64,000 nt of DNA from an uncultured Desulfobacter sp. (GCF_963664415.1 NZ_OY761440.1:1116001-1180000); one strand, 5' to 3'; counted from the first letter of the stretch, positions 1 to 8,092 are shown. Notes: a model not told the origin generated them from the letters alone. Numbers and translations are program-made.

Positions 1-367
1 GGCCATATAAATTTGTTCAACGGCTTCCTGCTGGATATCTTTGTATTTTTCGATGAAGTCCTCGACCTCTATGGGGTATAAAATCAGAGTTTTGAGACGG
101 CTGAGTATATCGGGATGATTCCGGCTCAAATGGGTTCTGACCTTTGGGAGCCCTGCAAATACGATGGGAACACCGGCATCAATAATTCGTTTGAGATATG
201 GCCAGACCCGGGAGTCCAGGTCATTGGCTTCATCTATGATGATAAAACAATTGGATAGGTTGCAGATCGTTTTCAGGTACTGGGGAGTCCGGCGGTAGGT
301 GGCGGTGGCCTCATAATTCAATTCCTTGAGTATGGATGCCAGGGTTTCATGGATGTTGAACAGAGAC
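1..367 (-). pseudogene. C-terminal part of AAA ATPase (transposition helper), split by an IS
   Basis: Reading leftwards from 359, the minus strand is open to the window edge and encodes a typical AAA core. A Walker B-like stretch (CFIIIDEAND) is followed by an arginine-rich sensor region (VFAGLPKVRTHLSRN). This is the missing continuation of the Walker A-bearing fragment at 1895-2069. Removing 368-1902 (the insertion plus one 8-bp duplicate) joins the two in the same frame, through codons reading W-V-E-S-L-F-N-I-H. The family resembles TniB, MuB and TnsC ATPases, which choose the target and activate the DDE transposase encoded just upstream. The 3' end lies outside the window. With the insertion in place the protein should not be made whole. 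Confidence 0.75.
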
Positions 368-1894
368 GGGCGCATTCCCATTTTCCCGGTTTTTAAAACG
401 GACTATCCTCTTTAGCAAAAAGAAGTTATGCTTCCCCTCGATTATCAACTGATGAGGAAGAAAATAGTATGAAACTCAAAAAGGCTGAATCCTGCGAAAC
501 GGTAGAAGAAATATATGAATTATTGAAACAGCTGGACAAAGAGAAACGGCTAATTCGCAGTCCGGAAGAACTCATTCAGGTTGAACAAGAAATTTTAAGC
601 TATACCAATCGTTTAGCCGCGTTGATGCTAAAAAAAAAAGTCCAAACCAGTATAAACTCTCCGGAGCATAACGAACAAGAAAGAGAGTTGGTGCGTAGCT
701 GGCCTGGCCGAATGAAAAGTGAAGGGTTTGAGACAGTTCAAATTCAAACCAGCTCAGGTTGCACGATCCCAATCCATGTTCGATACTATCGAAGAGCCTG
801 TGACCGTCGAAATGGCAAAAGATATAAGGGCTTGTATGCTGCTTTGGCTTTGCTCGGGATTCATGATCGATGTACACCAATCTTGGCGGCGATGGTCAGC
901 GCCTGGTCCGCGTTACTGAGCTCATTTGAGGAAGTACGTCAGGTCCTTTGTGATCATGGCACTATCCTGGATGTTAAGGTGATCCGGAAACTGGCCTACC
1001 GCTACGCAGAACGAGCACGGGTGGTACAGCAAATGGGTCTGCTCCCCTTAAATGAAGAGGACAACCTTCAAGGTCGTCGGGTTGTCATAAGCACCGATGG
1101 TGGCCGGACTCGATTGCGGGAAAAAAAGCGAGGTCCCCGGACAGCCAAAGGAAGAACCAGATATCATGGGGCCTGGAGAGAACCCAAGCTGTTGATTATT
1201 TATGTCGTCGATGCCCATGGGAAACAGGAAAAAAGCTTTGCCCCATTTATTGATGGCGGTTTTAATGGGCCTGATGGCTTGTTTCTGCTGCTGAAGGGCT
1301 ATTTGAAGTCTCTTTGCATCCAAAAAGCAGACAAGGTGTTGTTTGTTGCGGACGGGGCTCATTGGATATGGAATCGAGTCCCTGGTCTGATCAAGGCACT
1401 GGGGTTGAATCCGGAGAGTGTGCATGAACTCCTTGATTTTTATCATGCAGTAGAGCATCTGGGAAAGGTTGCAGGATTACGAAAAAACTGGTCAGCCAAA
1501 AAACGTAAAGCCTGGGTCTCAAAACAGCGACGGTTTTTGCTAAAAGGTGAATCGGCAACGGTCGTACAAGAAGTACAGGCTCTTTGTCGAGGCCGGAACA
1601 GCAAAGCCATAAAGACAGAACGGGATTATTTTGTACGTAATAGGCACCGTCTTGCTTTCCCAACGGTAAAGGCATTGAATTTGCCGATTGGCAGTGGTGC
1701 GATTGAAAGTTCGATTCGAAGAGTTGTCAATTTGAGACTCAAGGGTCCCTGCATTTTTTGGTATAAAGAAAATGCGGAGAAAATGCTCATGCTGCGCTCA
1801 TACTATAAATCGGGACGATGGAACTGTCTGAAACAAATGGCCAATTCACATATCTCATTGTTAGCTGCATAACCGTGAAAATGGGAATGCGCCC
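368..1894 (+). mobile_element. Complete ISKra4-like insertion sequence with 8-bp target duplication
   Basis: The ends are near-perfect inverted repeats of about 23 bp, at 368-391 and 1871-1894, sharing GGGCGCATTCCCATTTTC. The octamer ACAGAGAC occurs directly on both sides (360-367 and 1895-1902), a clean target-site duplication. The element is 1527 bp and carries one transposase gene. It interrupts the ATPase gene of the neighbouring transposon. Intact ends, an intact gene and an exact duplication indicate a recent insertion. The family assignment rests on recognising the transposase and is tentative. Confidence 0.88.
469..1872 (+). CDS. IS transposase, ISKra4-like
   Basis: This 467-residue protein is the only gene of the 368-1894 insertion and probably catalyses its movement as a DDE-type transposase. 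The N-terminal 60 residues are charged and helical. The middle contains a segment reading VVISTDGGRTR, where an acidic catalytic residue would sit. A second acidic stretch is LLDFYHAVEHL near residue 325. The C-terminal signature PIGSGAIESSIRRVVNLRLKG is the conserved block I associate with ISKra4 and related families. The ATG at 469 starts the only long frame. The stop overlaps the right inverted repeat, as is usual for compact IS elements. No frameshift is visible, so it is probably functional. Confidence 0.8.
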   Translation: MKLKKAESCETVEEIYELLKQLDKEKRLIRSPEELIQVEQEILSYTNRLAALMLKKKVQTSINSPEHNEQERELVRSWPGRMKSEGFETVQIQTSSGCTIPIHVRYYRRACDRRNGKRYKGLYAALALLGIHDRCTPILAAMVSAWSALLSSFEEVRQVLCDHGTILDVKVIRKLAYRYAERARVVQQMGLLPLNEEDNLQGRRVVISTDGGRTRLREKKRGPRTAKGRTRYHGAWREPKLLIIYVVDAHGKQEKSFAPFIDGGFNGPDGLFLLLKGYLKSLCIQKADKVLFVADGAHWIWNRVPGLIKALGLNPESVHELLDFYHAVEHLGKVAGLRKNWSAKKRKAWVSKQRRFLLKGESATVVQEVQALCRGRNSKAIKTERDYFVRNRHRLAFPTVKALNLPIGSGAIESSIRRVVNLRLKGPCIFWYKENAEKMLMLRSYYKSGRWNCLKQMANSHISLLAA

Positions 1895-2069
1895 ACAGAG
1901 ACTCGACCCATACGGCATGGAGCTTTTTAGGCCGCAGCAGTTTTAAAAAACGAGTTTTTCCTGCGCCAAAATCCCCTTCAATGAGTACGCTTTGGCCCCT
2001 GTATATCCTGTTATAAGTGGCAGACAGGTATGAGACTCTTCGTTTATCACTGATAAAATCCTCTTTCAT
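1895..2069 (-). pseudogene. N-terminal part of AAA ATPase (transposition helper), split by an IS
   Basis: The fragment carries a clear Walker A loop (GDFGAGKTRF). It breaks off where the insertion sequence begins, and its frame continues at 359 and below. I place the start at the ATG at 2069, because CTCGGAG lies at a proper ribosome-binding distance. An ATG at 2090 is the alternative and would overlap the upstream transposase gene by 20 bp. Either way the gene is translationally coupled to the transposase, as for MuA/MuB and TniA/TniB pairs. In Mu, Tn7 and Tn5053 relatives such ATPases bind target DNA and recruit the transposase. Here the gene is interrupted about 55 codons in. Confidence 0.78.
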
Positions 2070-2070
2070 G

Positions 2071-3729
2071 TCATTCTCCGAGGGATGCATAAGTGGCCAC
2101 TTGATTCGTATTTAACGATTTTTGGCAATCAAGCATAAATGCATTGAACAAGGCCTGTTTTTTACGTTCCTCAGGCTGGGCCATTTTTTTCATGTAATCT
2201 GCGTACCTTGATTGATTATGGTGAAGCACTTGCTCCGCCCGGGCCAGGGAAAGGCCCTTATGGTAAACTTCGATTAAAATAGGCCGGTCAACGGCCATAT
2301 TGTGCTTTTCCAAAAGAGCGATAATGGTGTCGAGTTCGTCGGGCACAGGAGCAGGCGCTGGTGCCGGTGGTCTGTCAAACGGCTTTTTTGCAATGGCTTC
2401 GCCCAGGAGTATGCCGTCTTCACTGGGCTCAAAGATAAAAAGTTTGTCCCTGTATCCGGATATCTTTACCGGTGTGCTTTTATGCTTGCTGAACCGGTCT
2501 GCACCACTGGTCACAAAAAAATCGCGTTTGTCATGGCGGATAGTTCTGTTTTTAGATACGGTGGCTTTGATTTTCCTGTAACCGTATTTCATATATTCTT
2601 GAACCTGCTCCGGGATAAAATTCAGAGTGTCTGCCTGGTTTGATAAAAAATCATCAAACTTCTGTGCCGGCACCCAGGCACTGACCACGCCGTCTTCAGT
2701 AAAATAATGTTGTGTATGATTATGTTCGTCACGGTATTGGCGGAGCACAGTGCTGCTCCTCAATTCATCAAGGGTGATATCAAGTAGGGTTACAGTAACT
2801 TTTTCCTTTCTTCCCCGTTTGAAGTCATATTCGGTAACGGTTTTCACAATCCTGTCCTCAAAGGCTTTGATAATCCGTATTTCAAAATTATGCAGGCTCC
2901 GGTGTGAAGATTCCAGATGCGCCTTATCTTTTGGTGAATGCGCCCTTGAAAAATCCGGCGCCAAATAAAAACCGCCTGGCGTAGAATGCGCAAGGTTAAT
3001 GGCATTAATGGGACGCTTTAAGTTTAAAAATCCCTTTGCCTGGTCGGGCCTGATGCCAATTGTTTTCAAAGGAAAAGGGGTGCATAACAAAAAACGGGTA
3101 AAAAGGTCCACAGAGTTCAGATTACTTTCGGTAAAATAGAATTCCAGGATGAACAGCTTCCTGGAACCGGTATCAAATATTTCAATCACCTGCGGTTTCT
3201 GCCAGTTCCCATGTTCATCTCTGATTCTTAAATATTGGAACTTGCAACCGTCAACCTGGATCAAGGCAAACACCGGGACCGATTTGAAGGTATAACGTGC
3301 CGGTGACGGCTCCTGATCGTCCTCTTTTTCCAGGTAAAATTTGAGATTCTCCCTTTTGGCGCATCGCCGAAGTGCCGGAAGGCTGATTGTTTTGCCCAAC
3401 TCTTCCTCAAGCCAGCAGTGGTAATTTTTAATGGTCCTGGCTCTTCGGGTGATAAAAATGAACCCCTGGGATGACGGATCGCATGACGCCTTGACCATTT
3501 CAATAAACCGCCTTTTTGTTTGCTCGTCTATAACCTTTGGGCGCCCACTGCACTTGCGGCCATCCATAATGCCTTTTTCAACCAGCAAAAGGGGTGCCGG
3601 GATAATCCCGGTTTTCTTGTATTGGTCTTTGTAATATTTTTTGGATCTTCTCTTGGCAGATCCGGTTTTATTCATGATTTTTTTATGCAGCAGTAAGTGG
3701 AAGCGGTCGTCAATGCTCAGGTCATCCAT
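2071..3729 (-). CDS. DDE integrase-core transposase of a Mu/Tn7-like transposon
   Basis: This protein of about 552 residues has a basic, HTH-like N-terminus and an rve-type integrase core. The catalytic acidic residues are probably the D of ALIQVDGCKF, the D of EIFDTGSRKLF and the E of KDKAHLESSHRSL. A proline/alanine-rich linker near residue 470 precedes a C-terminal domain suited to contacting the ATPase. The frame is open to 3816, but the ATG at 3729 overlaps the upstream stop by 8 bp (ATGGATGA), the usual sign of coupling. Downstream the gene overlaps or abuts the AAA ATPase. The organisation resembles TniA/TniB and MuA/MuB, but the two upstream partner genes are unusual. It could move the whole cassette, although its ATPase partner is now broken. 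Confidence 0.78.
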   Translation of the reverse strand: MDDLSIDDRFHLLLHKKIMNKTGSAKRRSKKYYKDQYKKTGIIPAPLLLVEKGIMDGRKCSGRPKVIDEQTKRRFIEMVKASCDPSSQGFIFITRRARTIKNYHCWLEEELGKTISLPALRRCAKRENLKFYLEKEDDQEPSPARYTFKSVPVFALIQVDGCKFQYLRIRDEHGNWQKPQVIEIFDTGSRKLFILEFYFTESNLNSVDLFTRFLLCTPFPLKTIGIRPDQAKGFLNLKRPINAINLAHSTPGGFYLAPDFSRAHSPKDKAHLESSHRSLHNFEIRIIKAFEDRIVKTVTEYDFKRGRKEKVTVTLLDITLDELRSSTVLRQYRDEHNHTQHYFTEDGVVSAWVPAQKFDDFLSNQADTLNFIPEQVQEYMKYGYRKIKATVSKNRTIRHDKRDFFVTSGADRFSKHKSTPVKISGYRDKLFIFEPSEDGILLGEAIAKKPFDRPPAPAPAPVPDELDTIIALLEKHNMAVDRPILIEVYHKGLSLARAEQVLHHNQSRYADYMKKMAQPEERKKQALFNAFMLDCQKSLNTNQVATYASLGE

Positions 3730-4285
3730 TATCTGCCCCCGTTGATACAATCTTTTCGTGTATGACCCGATGCCACAACAATGCAGCCTGGCGAGAGGTC
3801 TGCTGCCAATGATCATGCTGTGCTACACGGACCTGTTCAATCATTGCTTTTACAACAGCCATGTATTCATTCGAAATTTGATCCGTCAGATCCGGTTTGG
3901 TTACCGATGCCGTTTTTCGGGAGTCGATAAATTTTTTGATGTTACGCGCGGTTAACTCCATGCCGCTTTCTATAATCTCCTTCCAAAGTTGGCGCTGTTC
4001 TATGGAATCCAGTTGAGTAAGAGGCCGTGCCTGGGATTCGTTGGCCGGTAACGTGTCCCCAATTGGGGACAGATTATAAATGACTTCATAGAATTTGATC
4101 AGGCGGTAGGCATGGGATTTCCCCATATCCCATCGTTCCCTGGTATATGTTTCGAATGATTCAAACAGAGCCTGCTTATACAAACGATTGTCACGAATTT
4201 CTTTCAAGGCCTTGCCGATTTTGGAAAAACACTCCTGATTCCGGGCGATCAGGGTTTCAAGCTTGGCCAACCGTTTCATACTCAT
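3722..4285 (-). CDS. ParB-like / HTH DNA-binding protein of the transposon operon
   Basis: The 187-residue protein has the segment W-D-M-G-K-S-H-A-Y-R-L-I followed by L-S-P-I-G and an ESQARPLT motif. This pattern is familiar from ParB-related DNA-binding proteins of plasmids, phages and integrative elements. The rest is helical and polar, without membrane segments. It overlaps the upstream CHC2 gene by 4 bp (ATGA) and the downstream transposase by 8 bp, so all three are read as one coupled unit. GGGAGG lies 3 to 4 bases before the first ATG and about 9 before a second in-frame ATG at 4279, which may be the real start. A role in recognising element ends or regulating the operon is inference. 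Confidence 0.6.
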   Translation of the reverse strand: MSMKRLAKLETLIARNQECFSKIGKALKEIRDNRLYKQALFESFETYTRERWDMGKSHAYRLIKFYEVIYNLSPIGDTLPANESQARPLTQLDSIEQRQLWKEIIESGMELTARNIKKFIDSRKTASVTKPDLTDQISNEYMAVVKAMIEQVRVAQHDHWQQTSRQAALLWHRVIHEKIVSTGADNG

Positions 4286-4638
4286 TGCCCTCCCGGCATG
4301 GGTTTGCCGATTGCAGCGACCAGGGCAGCCAGCTTTGATGCCGGAACCTGGTGGGTAGTATTTATCTGCTTCAAAAACAGGACGCTGTCCCGGAATCCAT
4401 ATCCCTTGATTTTCATGACAAGGTCGATGGTGTTAAAGTTTTTTTCGCACCGGAAGCACCTGGCCAGGTTCGTGGTTGGATTTACAGCCGTTTGAAATTT
4501 ATTGCACAGAGGGCATAGAAAACGAAAATAGCCATCCCTGATTTTAGATGGAATCTGTAAATGATCCCTGATCAGCATATCCACAGGGATATTGTTCCTC
4601 AGTTCAAATAATTCCCGTGATGAAAACCTGTGCGCCAT
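4282..4638 (-). CDS. Small CHC2-type zinc-finger (DnaG-like) protein
   Basis: This 118-residue protein carries Cys pairs FLCPLCNKF and ARCFRCEKNF spaced as in the CHC2 zinc ribbon of bacterial primases, followed by the helix N-T-I-D-L-V-M-K-I-K-G typical of that domain. The TOPRIM catalytic domain of primase is absent, so it is a stand-alone DNA-binding domain and not a polymerase. AAGGAG stands 8 bases before the ATG. It is the first gene of the four-gene coupled transposition operon and is preceded by three phased direct repeats at 4706-4875. It may bind DNA at the transposon end or prime replication after strand transfer. Both ideas are inference. Confidence 0.65.
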   Translation of the reverse strand: MAHRFSSRELFELRNNIPVDMLIRDHLQIPSKIRDGYFRFLCPLCNKFQTAVNPTTNLARCFRCEKNFNTIDLVMKIKGYGFRDSVLFLKQINTTHQVPASKLAALVAAIGKPMPGGQ

Positions 4639-4705
4639 GAGACATCTCCTTATTTTTAGAATTTCAGATGCCTTTTTATATCACCGGCCAGGGCCGGTTG
4701 TCAGT

Positions 4706-4875
4706 TGCCTCTTGAACTGGGATGCTGATTACTCTGTCTGTATCCATATATATTATCAATAACTTACACACATGATGCCTCTTAGAATCAAAATCCGATT
4801 AGTCTGTTCATATGTCCTAATATTACAAGAGGTTACTCCAATCATGTCTCTTGAAATCAATATTCGATTAGTCAG
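4706..4875. repeat. Three ~31-bp direct repeats at ~70-bp spacing upstream of the transposition operon
   Basis: Copies begin at about 4706, 4776 and 4845, each starting TG(C/T)CTCTT and ending GATTA(C/G)TC(T/A)G about 30 bases later. Copies 2 and 3 are the most alike; copy 1 is more diverged. The 69 to 70-bp period is close to a whole number of helical turns. Multiple spaced binding sites of this kind mark the ends of Tn7, Mu and Tn5053-like elements. Their position just upstream of the operon fits either a right transposon end or an operator array. The left end of the element is outside the window, so a matching set cannot be checked. Confidence 0.6.
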
Positions 4876-4881
4876 AGGCGT

Positions 4882-5232
4882 TTATGGGAATTCTCGAATT
4901 TTTTCTTTGGTGTGGCTGATAACCTGGGTGACCAAGTATTGGGCGATAATTGCCGGCTTGACACCGTATTCTATTTCAATAACTTCCAATGGCAAAACAG
5001 GCAATTTTCCGGATGTTTGAGGGTTCTCTGCCTCTTCAAGCTTTTTTGCCAGATAATTGTTTTTGGAGACAGCTTTATTTTTCCTGTTCCAATTTTCACA
5101 TTGCCTGCGATGAAGCTCTTTTTGGCAAGCCGGGCTACATGTTCTCTGCCGGCCTTTTTGTCTTACATCAGGAGCAAACCATTTTCGGCAAATAGAGCAA
5201 GGGCGTTTTCCACGAGAATTCTTTGCCATCAT
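4882..5232 (-). CDS. Small zinc-ribbon protein of mobile-element type
   Basis: The 116-residue protein begins with a Lys/Arg-rich tail and a zinc-binding pattern (CSICRKWF, then CSPACQKELHRRQC) resembling small zinc-ribbon proteins often found beside transposases in deltaproteobacteria. The C-terminal half is helical (L-P-L-E-V-I-E-I-E-Y-G). TTGGAG precedes a double ATG, so either Met may start. It lies between the three direct repeats and the IS21-type element, on the same strand as both, so ownership is uncertain. Its biochemical function is unknown; nucleic-acid binding is the likely activity. Confidence 0.55.
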   Translation of the reverse strand: MMAKNSRGKRPCSICRKWFAPDVRQKGRQRTCSPACQKELHRRQCENWNRKNKAVSKNNYLAKKLEEAENPQTSGKLPVLPLEVIEIEYGVKPAIIAQYLVTQVISHTKEKIREFP

Positions 5233-5478
5233 TTTTCTCCAAGATTCGAATCAGGGAGATTATATGTAGCAAATTTTGACCGAATCAGCGGCGGGGTCTA
5301 TCGGCGGGATAGGCATGCGGGGTATGATTTTATGATTTTTTTGGCGGGGTATGGCAGCGGGATATCTGGCCTCGGAATTGCAACACAAAATTGACCCCTC
5401 TCGACAACCCAATTTTGACCCCCCCTGTTGTTAAAATCATTCTCTTATCGCTTTTTATATAGTTCCGGTTTGGGTAAC

Positions 5479-5530
5479 GGCCAGGGCCAGGGGATCGGCC
5501 CGGCGCCGGGCCGATCCCCTGGCCCTGGCC
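5479..5530. repeat. 52-bp perfect, loopless palindrome
   Basis: Arms 5479-5504 and 5505-5530 are exact reverse complements with no spacer, very GC-rich (centre CCGGCGCCGG). Outside them, TGGGTAAC at 5471 and GCTACCCA at 5537 extend the symmetry imperfectly. It lies just past the stop of the passenger gene inside the IS21-type element. There is no T-run, so it is not a standard rho-independent terminator. It should extrude as a cruciform or form a very stable hairpin in RNA. Confidence 0.9.
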
Positions 5531-5537
5531 GGACGGG

Positions 5538-5798
5538 CTACCCAACGCAGTAGTCGGCTATTGCCTTCAACGCTCCTTTTTGGCTGTAATTAATTGATTC
5601 CCGTGATTCTACAGCTATGAGAATCGGTTTTGTGCACCCACACTCTTGTATTAACAAACCGGCATCTGTGTCTGTAATGCTCAGGATATCATCATTCTTC
5701 TCCGCCTCTTCAAAATAGGTCGTACAGTCTTCGGAGATCTCGATCCTTATCGTTTCATTTCGACCTTTCAGGGGATTATATACATCCAGTTCTTTCAT
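5538..5798 (-). CDS. Small passenger protein of the IS21-type element
   Basis: I do not recognise this 86-residue acidic protein. It begins M-K-E-L-D-V-Y-N-P-L and ends A-D-Y-C-V-G, with an E-C-G-C motif near the middle and no membrane segment. Its ATG lies 3 bases beyond the istB stop, with an AGGAT-type ribosome site inside the end of istB. It is therefore almost certainly co-transcribed with istA and istB. Its stop touches the flank of the 52-bp palindrome. IS21 elements normally carry only istA and istB, so this is a passenger or accessory gene. Confidence 0.6.
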   Translation of the reverse strand: MKELDVYNPLKGRNETIRIEISEDCTTYFEEAEKNDDILSITDTDAGLLIQECGCTKPILIAVESRESINYSQKGALKAIADYCVG

Positions 5799-5801
5799 TC
5801 T

Positions 5802-6554
5802 TTATCCTCTCGATTTTAAAGTCTGTTTAAGTCGATAACTGTCCCAGTTACATTGAATAATGTGAGCCCGGTGAGTGACACGATCCAGCAGAGCAGCGGT
5901 AAGATTTGCATCGCCAAACACCTGCGTCCAATCACCAAAACCAAGATTGGTAGTGATGATGATCGAACGTCTTTCATGGCGCTCGGTAAGGACTTGGAAC
6001 AATAATTCAGCGCCGATTTTACTGAACGGGACGTACCCCAATTCATCAAGAATCAACAGCCCATAACCGGCATATCGTTTTATCATTCTACCCAGAGCCT
6101 GTTGTTCCCTGGCCTCCGTCAGTTCGTTTGCAAGCCCACAACCAGTAATAAAACGAACTCGATGTCCATACCGGCAGGCTTCCATCCCGATGCTGGTTGC
6201 CAGATGGGTTTTACCGGCTCCGCTTTTACCTATCAAAATTATATTCCGGGCTTCTTTAATGAATGTCCCTGTTGAAAGTTCTTTGATCAACCGGGCGTCC
6301 AAATCAGGGGCAGCCTCAAAATCAAATGTTTCAAGCGGTTTCTGCATCGGGAACCTGGCTTCCTTGAGACGTCGCTTGCGACCGTTTTCCTGCCGTATTT
6401 GAACTTCCGCTTCAACAAGATTCAATAAAAACTCATCGTAGCCGCAGGCCGCCTCATGCGCCTGCCGGATCTGACCTTCCAACTCTTTTTCCATCGTCGA
6501 GAGCTTCAGCGTTTTTAAGTGCTGTGTGAGGACTGCCTGGACTGCTGGGTTCAT
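5802..6554 (-). CDS. istB: IS21-type transposition ATPase IstB
   Basis: The 250-residue protein is a full-length IstB. It has a helical N-terminal domain, a Walker A loop (LIGKSGAGKTHLA) near residue 107, a Walker B block (LLILDELGYVPF) and the sensor stretch SIIITTNLGFGDW. The C-terminus ends with the conserved D-R-V-T-H-R-A-H-I. IstB is a DnaA-like AAA ATPase that forms oligomers on target DNA and delivers it to the IstA transposase. The start overlaps the istA stop by 4 bp, the usual coupling in IS21. All key residues are visible, so it is probably active. Confidence 0.95.
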   Translation of the reverse strand: MNPAVQAVLTQHLKTLKLSTMEKELEGQIRQAHEAACGYDEFLLNLVEAEVQIRQENGRKRRLKEARFPMQKPLETFDFEAAPDLDARLIKELSTGTFIKEARNIILIGKSGAGKTHLATSIGMEACRYGHRVRFITGCGLANELTEAREQQALGRMIKRYAGYGLLILDELGYVPFSKIGAELLFQVLTERHERRSIIITTNLGFGDWTQVFGDANLTAALLDRVTHRAHIIQCNWDSYRLKQTLKSRG

Positions 6555-8092
6555 AAGATACCTCCAAGCTGTTCGTATGCCGAGATGTCAGCAGGGGGCA
6601 GTGTCTCCCAGTTCGACAAAGGATCAAATTGGGACTCCATAGAGATGTTTTGACTGTGTAAAATCTGCTTGAGAGCATTGCTGCAGCCGACATTGCTTTT
6701 CAGTGCTTCCTTTACGGCTGCTTCGATCTTGTCGACAGCATATTTTTCGTACAGCATCAGCACGGTGACAAATTCCCGGGTACCTTTGGTTACACCGTTT
6801 TTCCGGCGAAAATGTTCTAATAACTTTTCCAGGCAATCCGGCCATTGATCACGCCATTGTAAAATTGGCCGGGCGGTATCAAATGATTGTGGACGCTGAC
6901 GAATCAACTCCAGATAATGTTCCGGTTTTAAACTCCACTTATTATTTCCATATAACCGATGATGGGTGCTTATTTTTCTGCCGCTCCAATAAATGATCAC
7001 CTGGTCTATCTCTACTATCGCCTGCACTCTCATGTAAGCATAGCGCGTCGGGACAGAATACCGGTTCTTGTCAATAATAACGGTGGCATATTTGTTTACC
7101 CTGACCATGAACGTCTCAACGTTACTGAACGATGTTGTCGGCAATGGCAGCAATACCTGCTTTTCTGATTCAAACAATTCATTGACGCTTTGTGTTTGAC
7201 CGGCGATGCGATGCTCTCCATAGGCCATGCAATCATCGAGGAGGCGCGTGTTCAATTCGTCCAGGCTGTCAGCATGTGGGATAGGAACCATATAATTTCT
7301 TCGAGCGTAGCCGACCAGGCCTTCAATCCCACCTTTTTCATGGCCCTGGCCGGGATTGCAAAACCTTGGATCGAAGTTGTAATAGGCCTTGAACCGATTA
7401 TAAGATTCCTGAAGATGACGTTTTTTTCCTTTAAATACCTTTTGTACGACTGTTGTCAGATTGTCATAGATAAGAACTGGGAACACGCCTCCAAAAAATG
7501 AAAAGGCCTGGATATGAGCGTCAAATAAAGCTTGCTGCCTTTCACAGGGATAACAGCGAACAAAGTGTTTGCCCGAACATTTTGAACGTATGCAAAATAA
7601 TTTCAGCTTCACGGGTTCGCCGGCAATAACTGCCTGACAGTTTCCCCAGTCTACCTCGGCTTCCTGGGCAGTCGTCGGATCTGATGGGATAAATGCCTGC
7701 TGATTCGTTAAACCCAGCCTCAGCTTTGCCTCACGCACATAACGGCGAACCGTCGTCTCTCCACCGGAATACTCGAGTTCCGATTTCAGACGATGGTATA
7801 TCCGGGTTGCTGTATGTCGCTGTTTGTATGGCTTGTCCTTGTCATCGCCAAGCCAGCGGTCTATCTCCTGGATATAAGGACCAAGAACGGGATATGGCTG
7901 TTTAGATCGTTGCTTGTAGCCAATGTATTCCTGCTTTAAAATTTTTTTTATGGTGTTTTTTGAATGGCCGGTTTCTCTGGCAAGCTCTTTAATGGCCTTT
8001 CCATAAACACGGTGAGCTGTTCGGATGTAATCATACTGATCCACTTTAAGCATTCTCCTTTTCGTCTCCGGTAATGGGTTAAAAATCTCCAT
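6551..8092 (-). CDS. istA: IS21-type transposase IstA
   Basis: The 513-residue protein has an N-terminal HTH (IKELARETGHSKNTIKKIL), a DDE integrase core with the first Asp in EAEVDWGNCQAV, the second in PVLIYDNLTT and the Glu in H-E-K-G-G-I-E, and a C-terminal beta-barrel region. The length and order are normal for IstA. It cuts and joins the element ends and works with IstB, whose gene overlaps by 4 bp. An in-frame Met at residue 14 could be an alternative start; the longer form has a purine-rich leader. No disruption is seen. Confidence 0.94.
   Translation of the reverse strand: MEIFNPLPETKRRMLKVDQYDYIRTAHRVYGKAIKELARETGHSKNTIKKILKQEYIGYKQRSKQPYPVLGPYIQEIDRWLGDDKDKPYKQRHTATRIYHRLKSELEYSGGETTVRRYVREAKLRLGLTNQQAFIPSDPTTAQEAEVDWGNCQAVIAGEPVKLKLFCIRSKCSGKHFVRCYPCERQQALFDAHIQAFSFFGGVFPVLIYDNLTTVVQKVFKGKKRHLQESYNRFKAYYNFDPRFCNPGQGHEKGGIEGLVGYARRNYMVPIPHADSLDELNTRLLDDCMAYGEHRIAGQTQSVNELFESEKQVLLPLPTTSFSNVETFMVRVNKYATVIIDKNRYSVPTRYAYMRVQAIVEIDQVIIYWSGRKISTHHRLYGNNKWSLKPEHYLELIRQRPQSFDTARPILQWRDQWPDCLEKLLEHFRRKNGVTKGTREFVTVLMLYEKYAVDKIEAAVKEALKSNVGCSNALKQILHSQNISMESQFDPLSNWETLPPADISAYEQLGGIL

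Noticed and set aside
4640..4880. CRISPR array
   Set aside because: Only three diverged repeats with 38-base gaps of unrelated AT-rich sequence, no cas genes, and repeat copies differing too much from each other.
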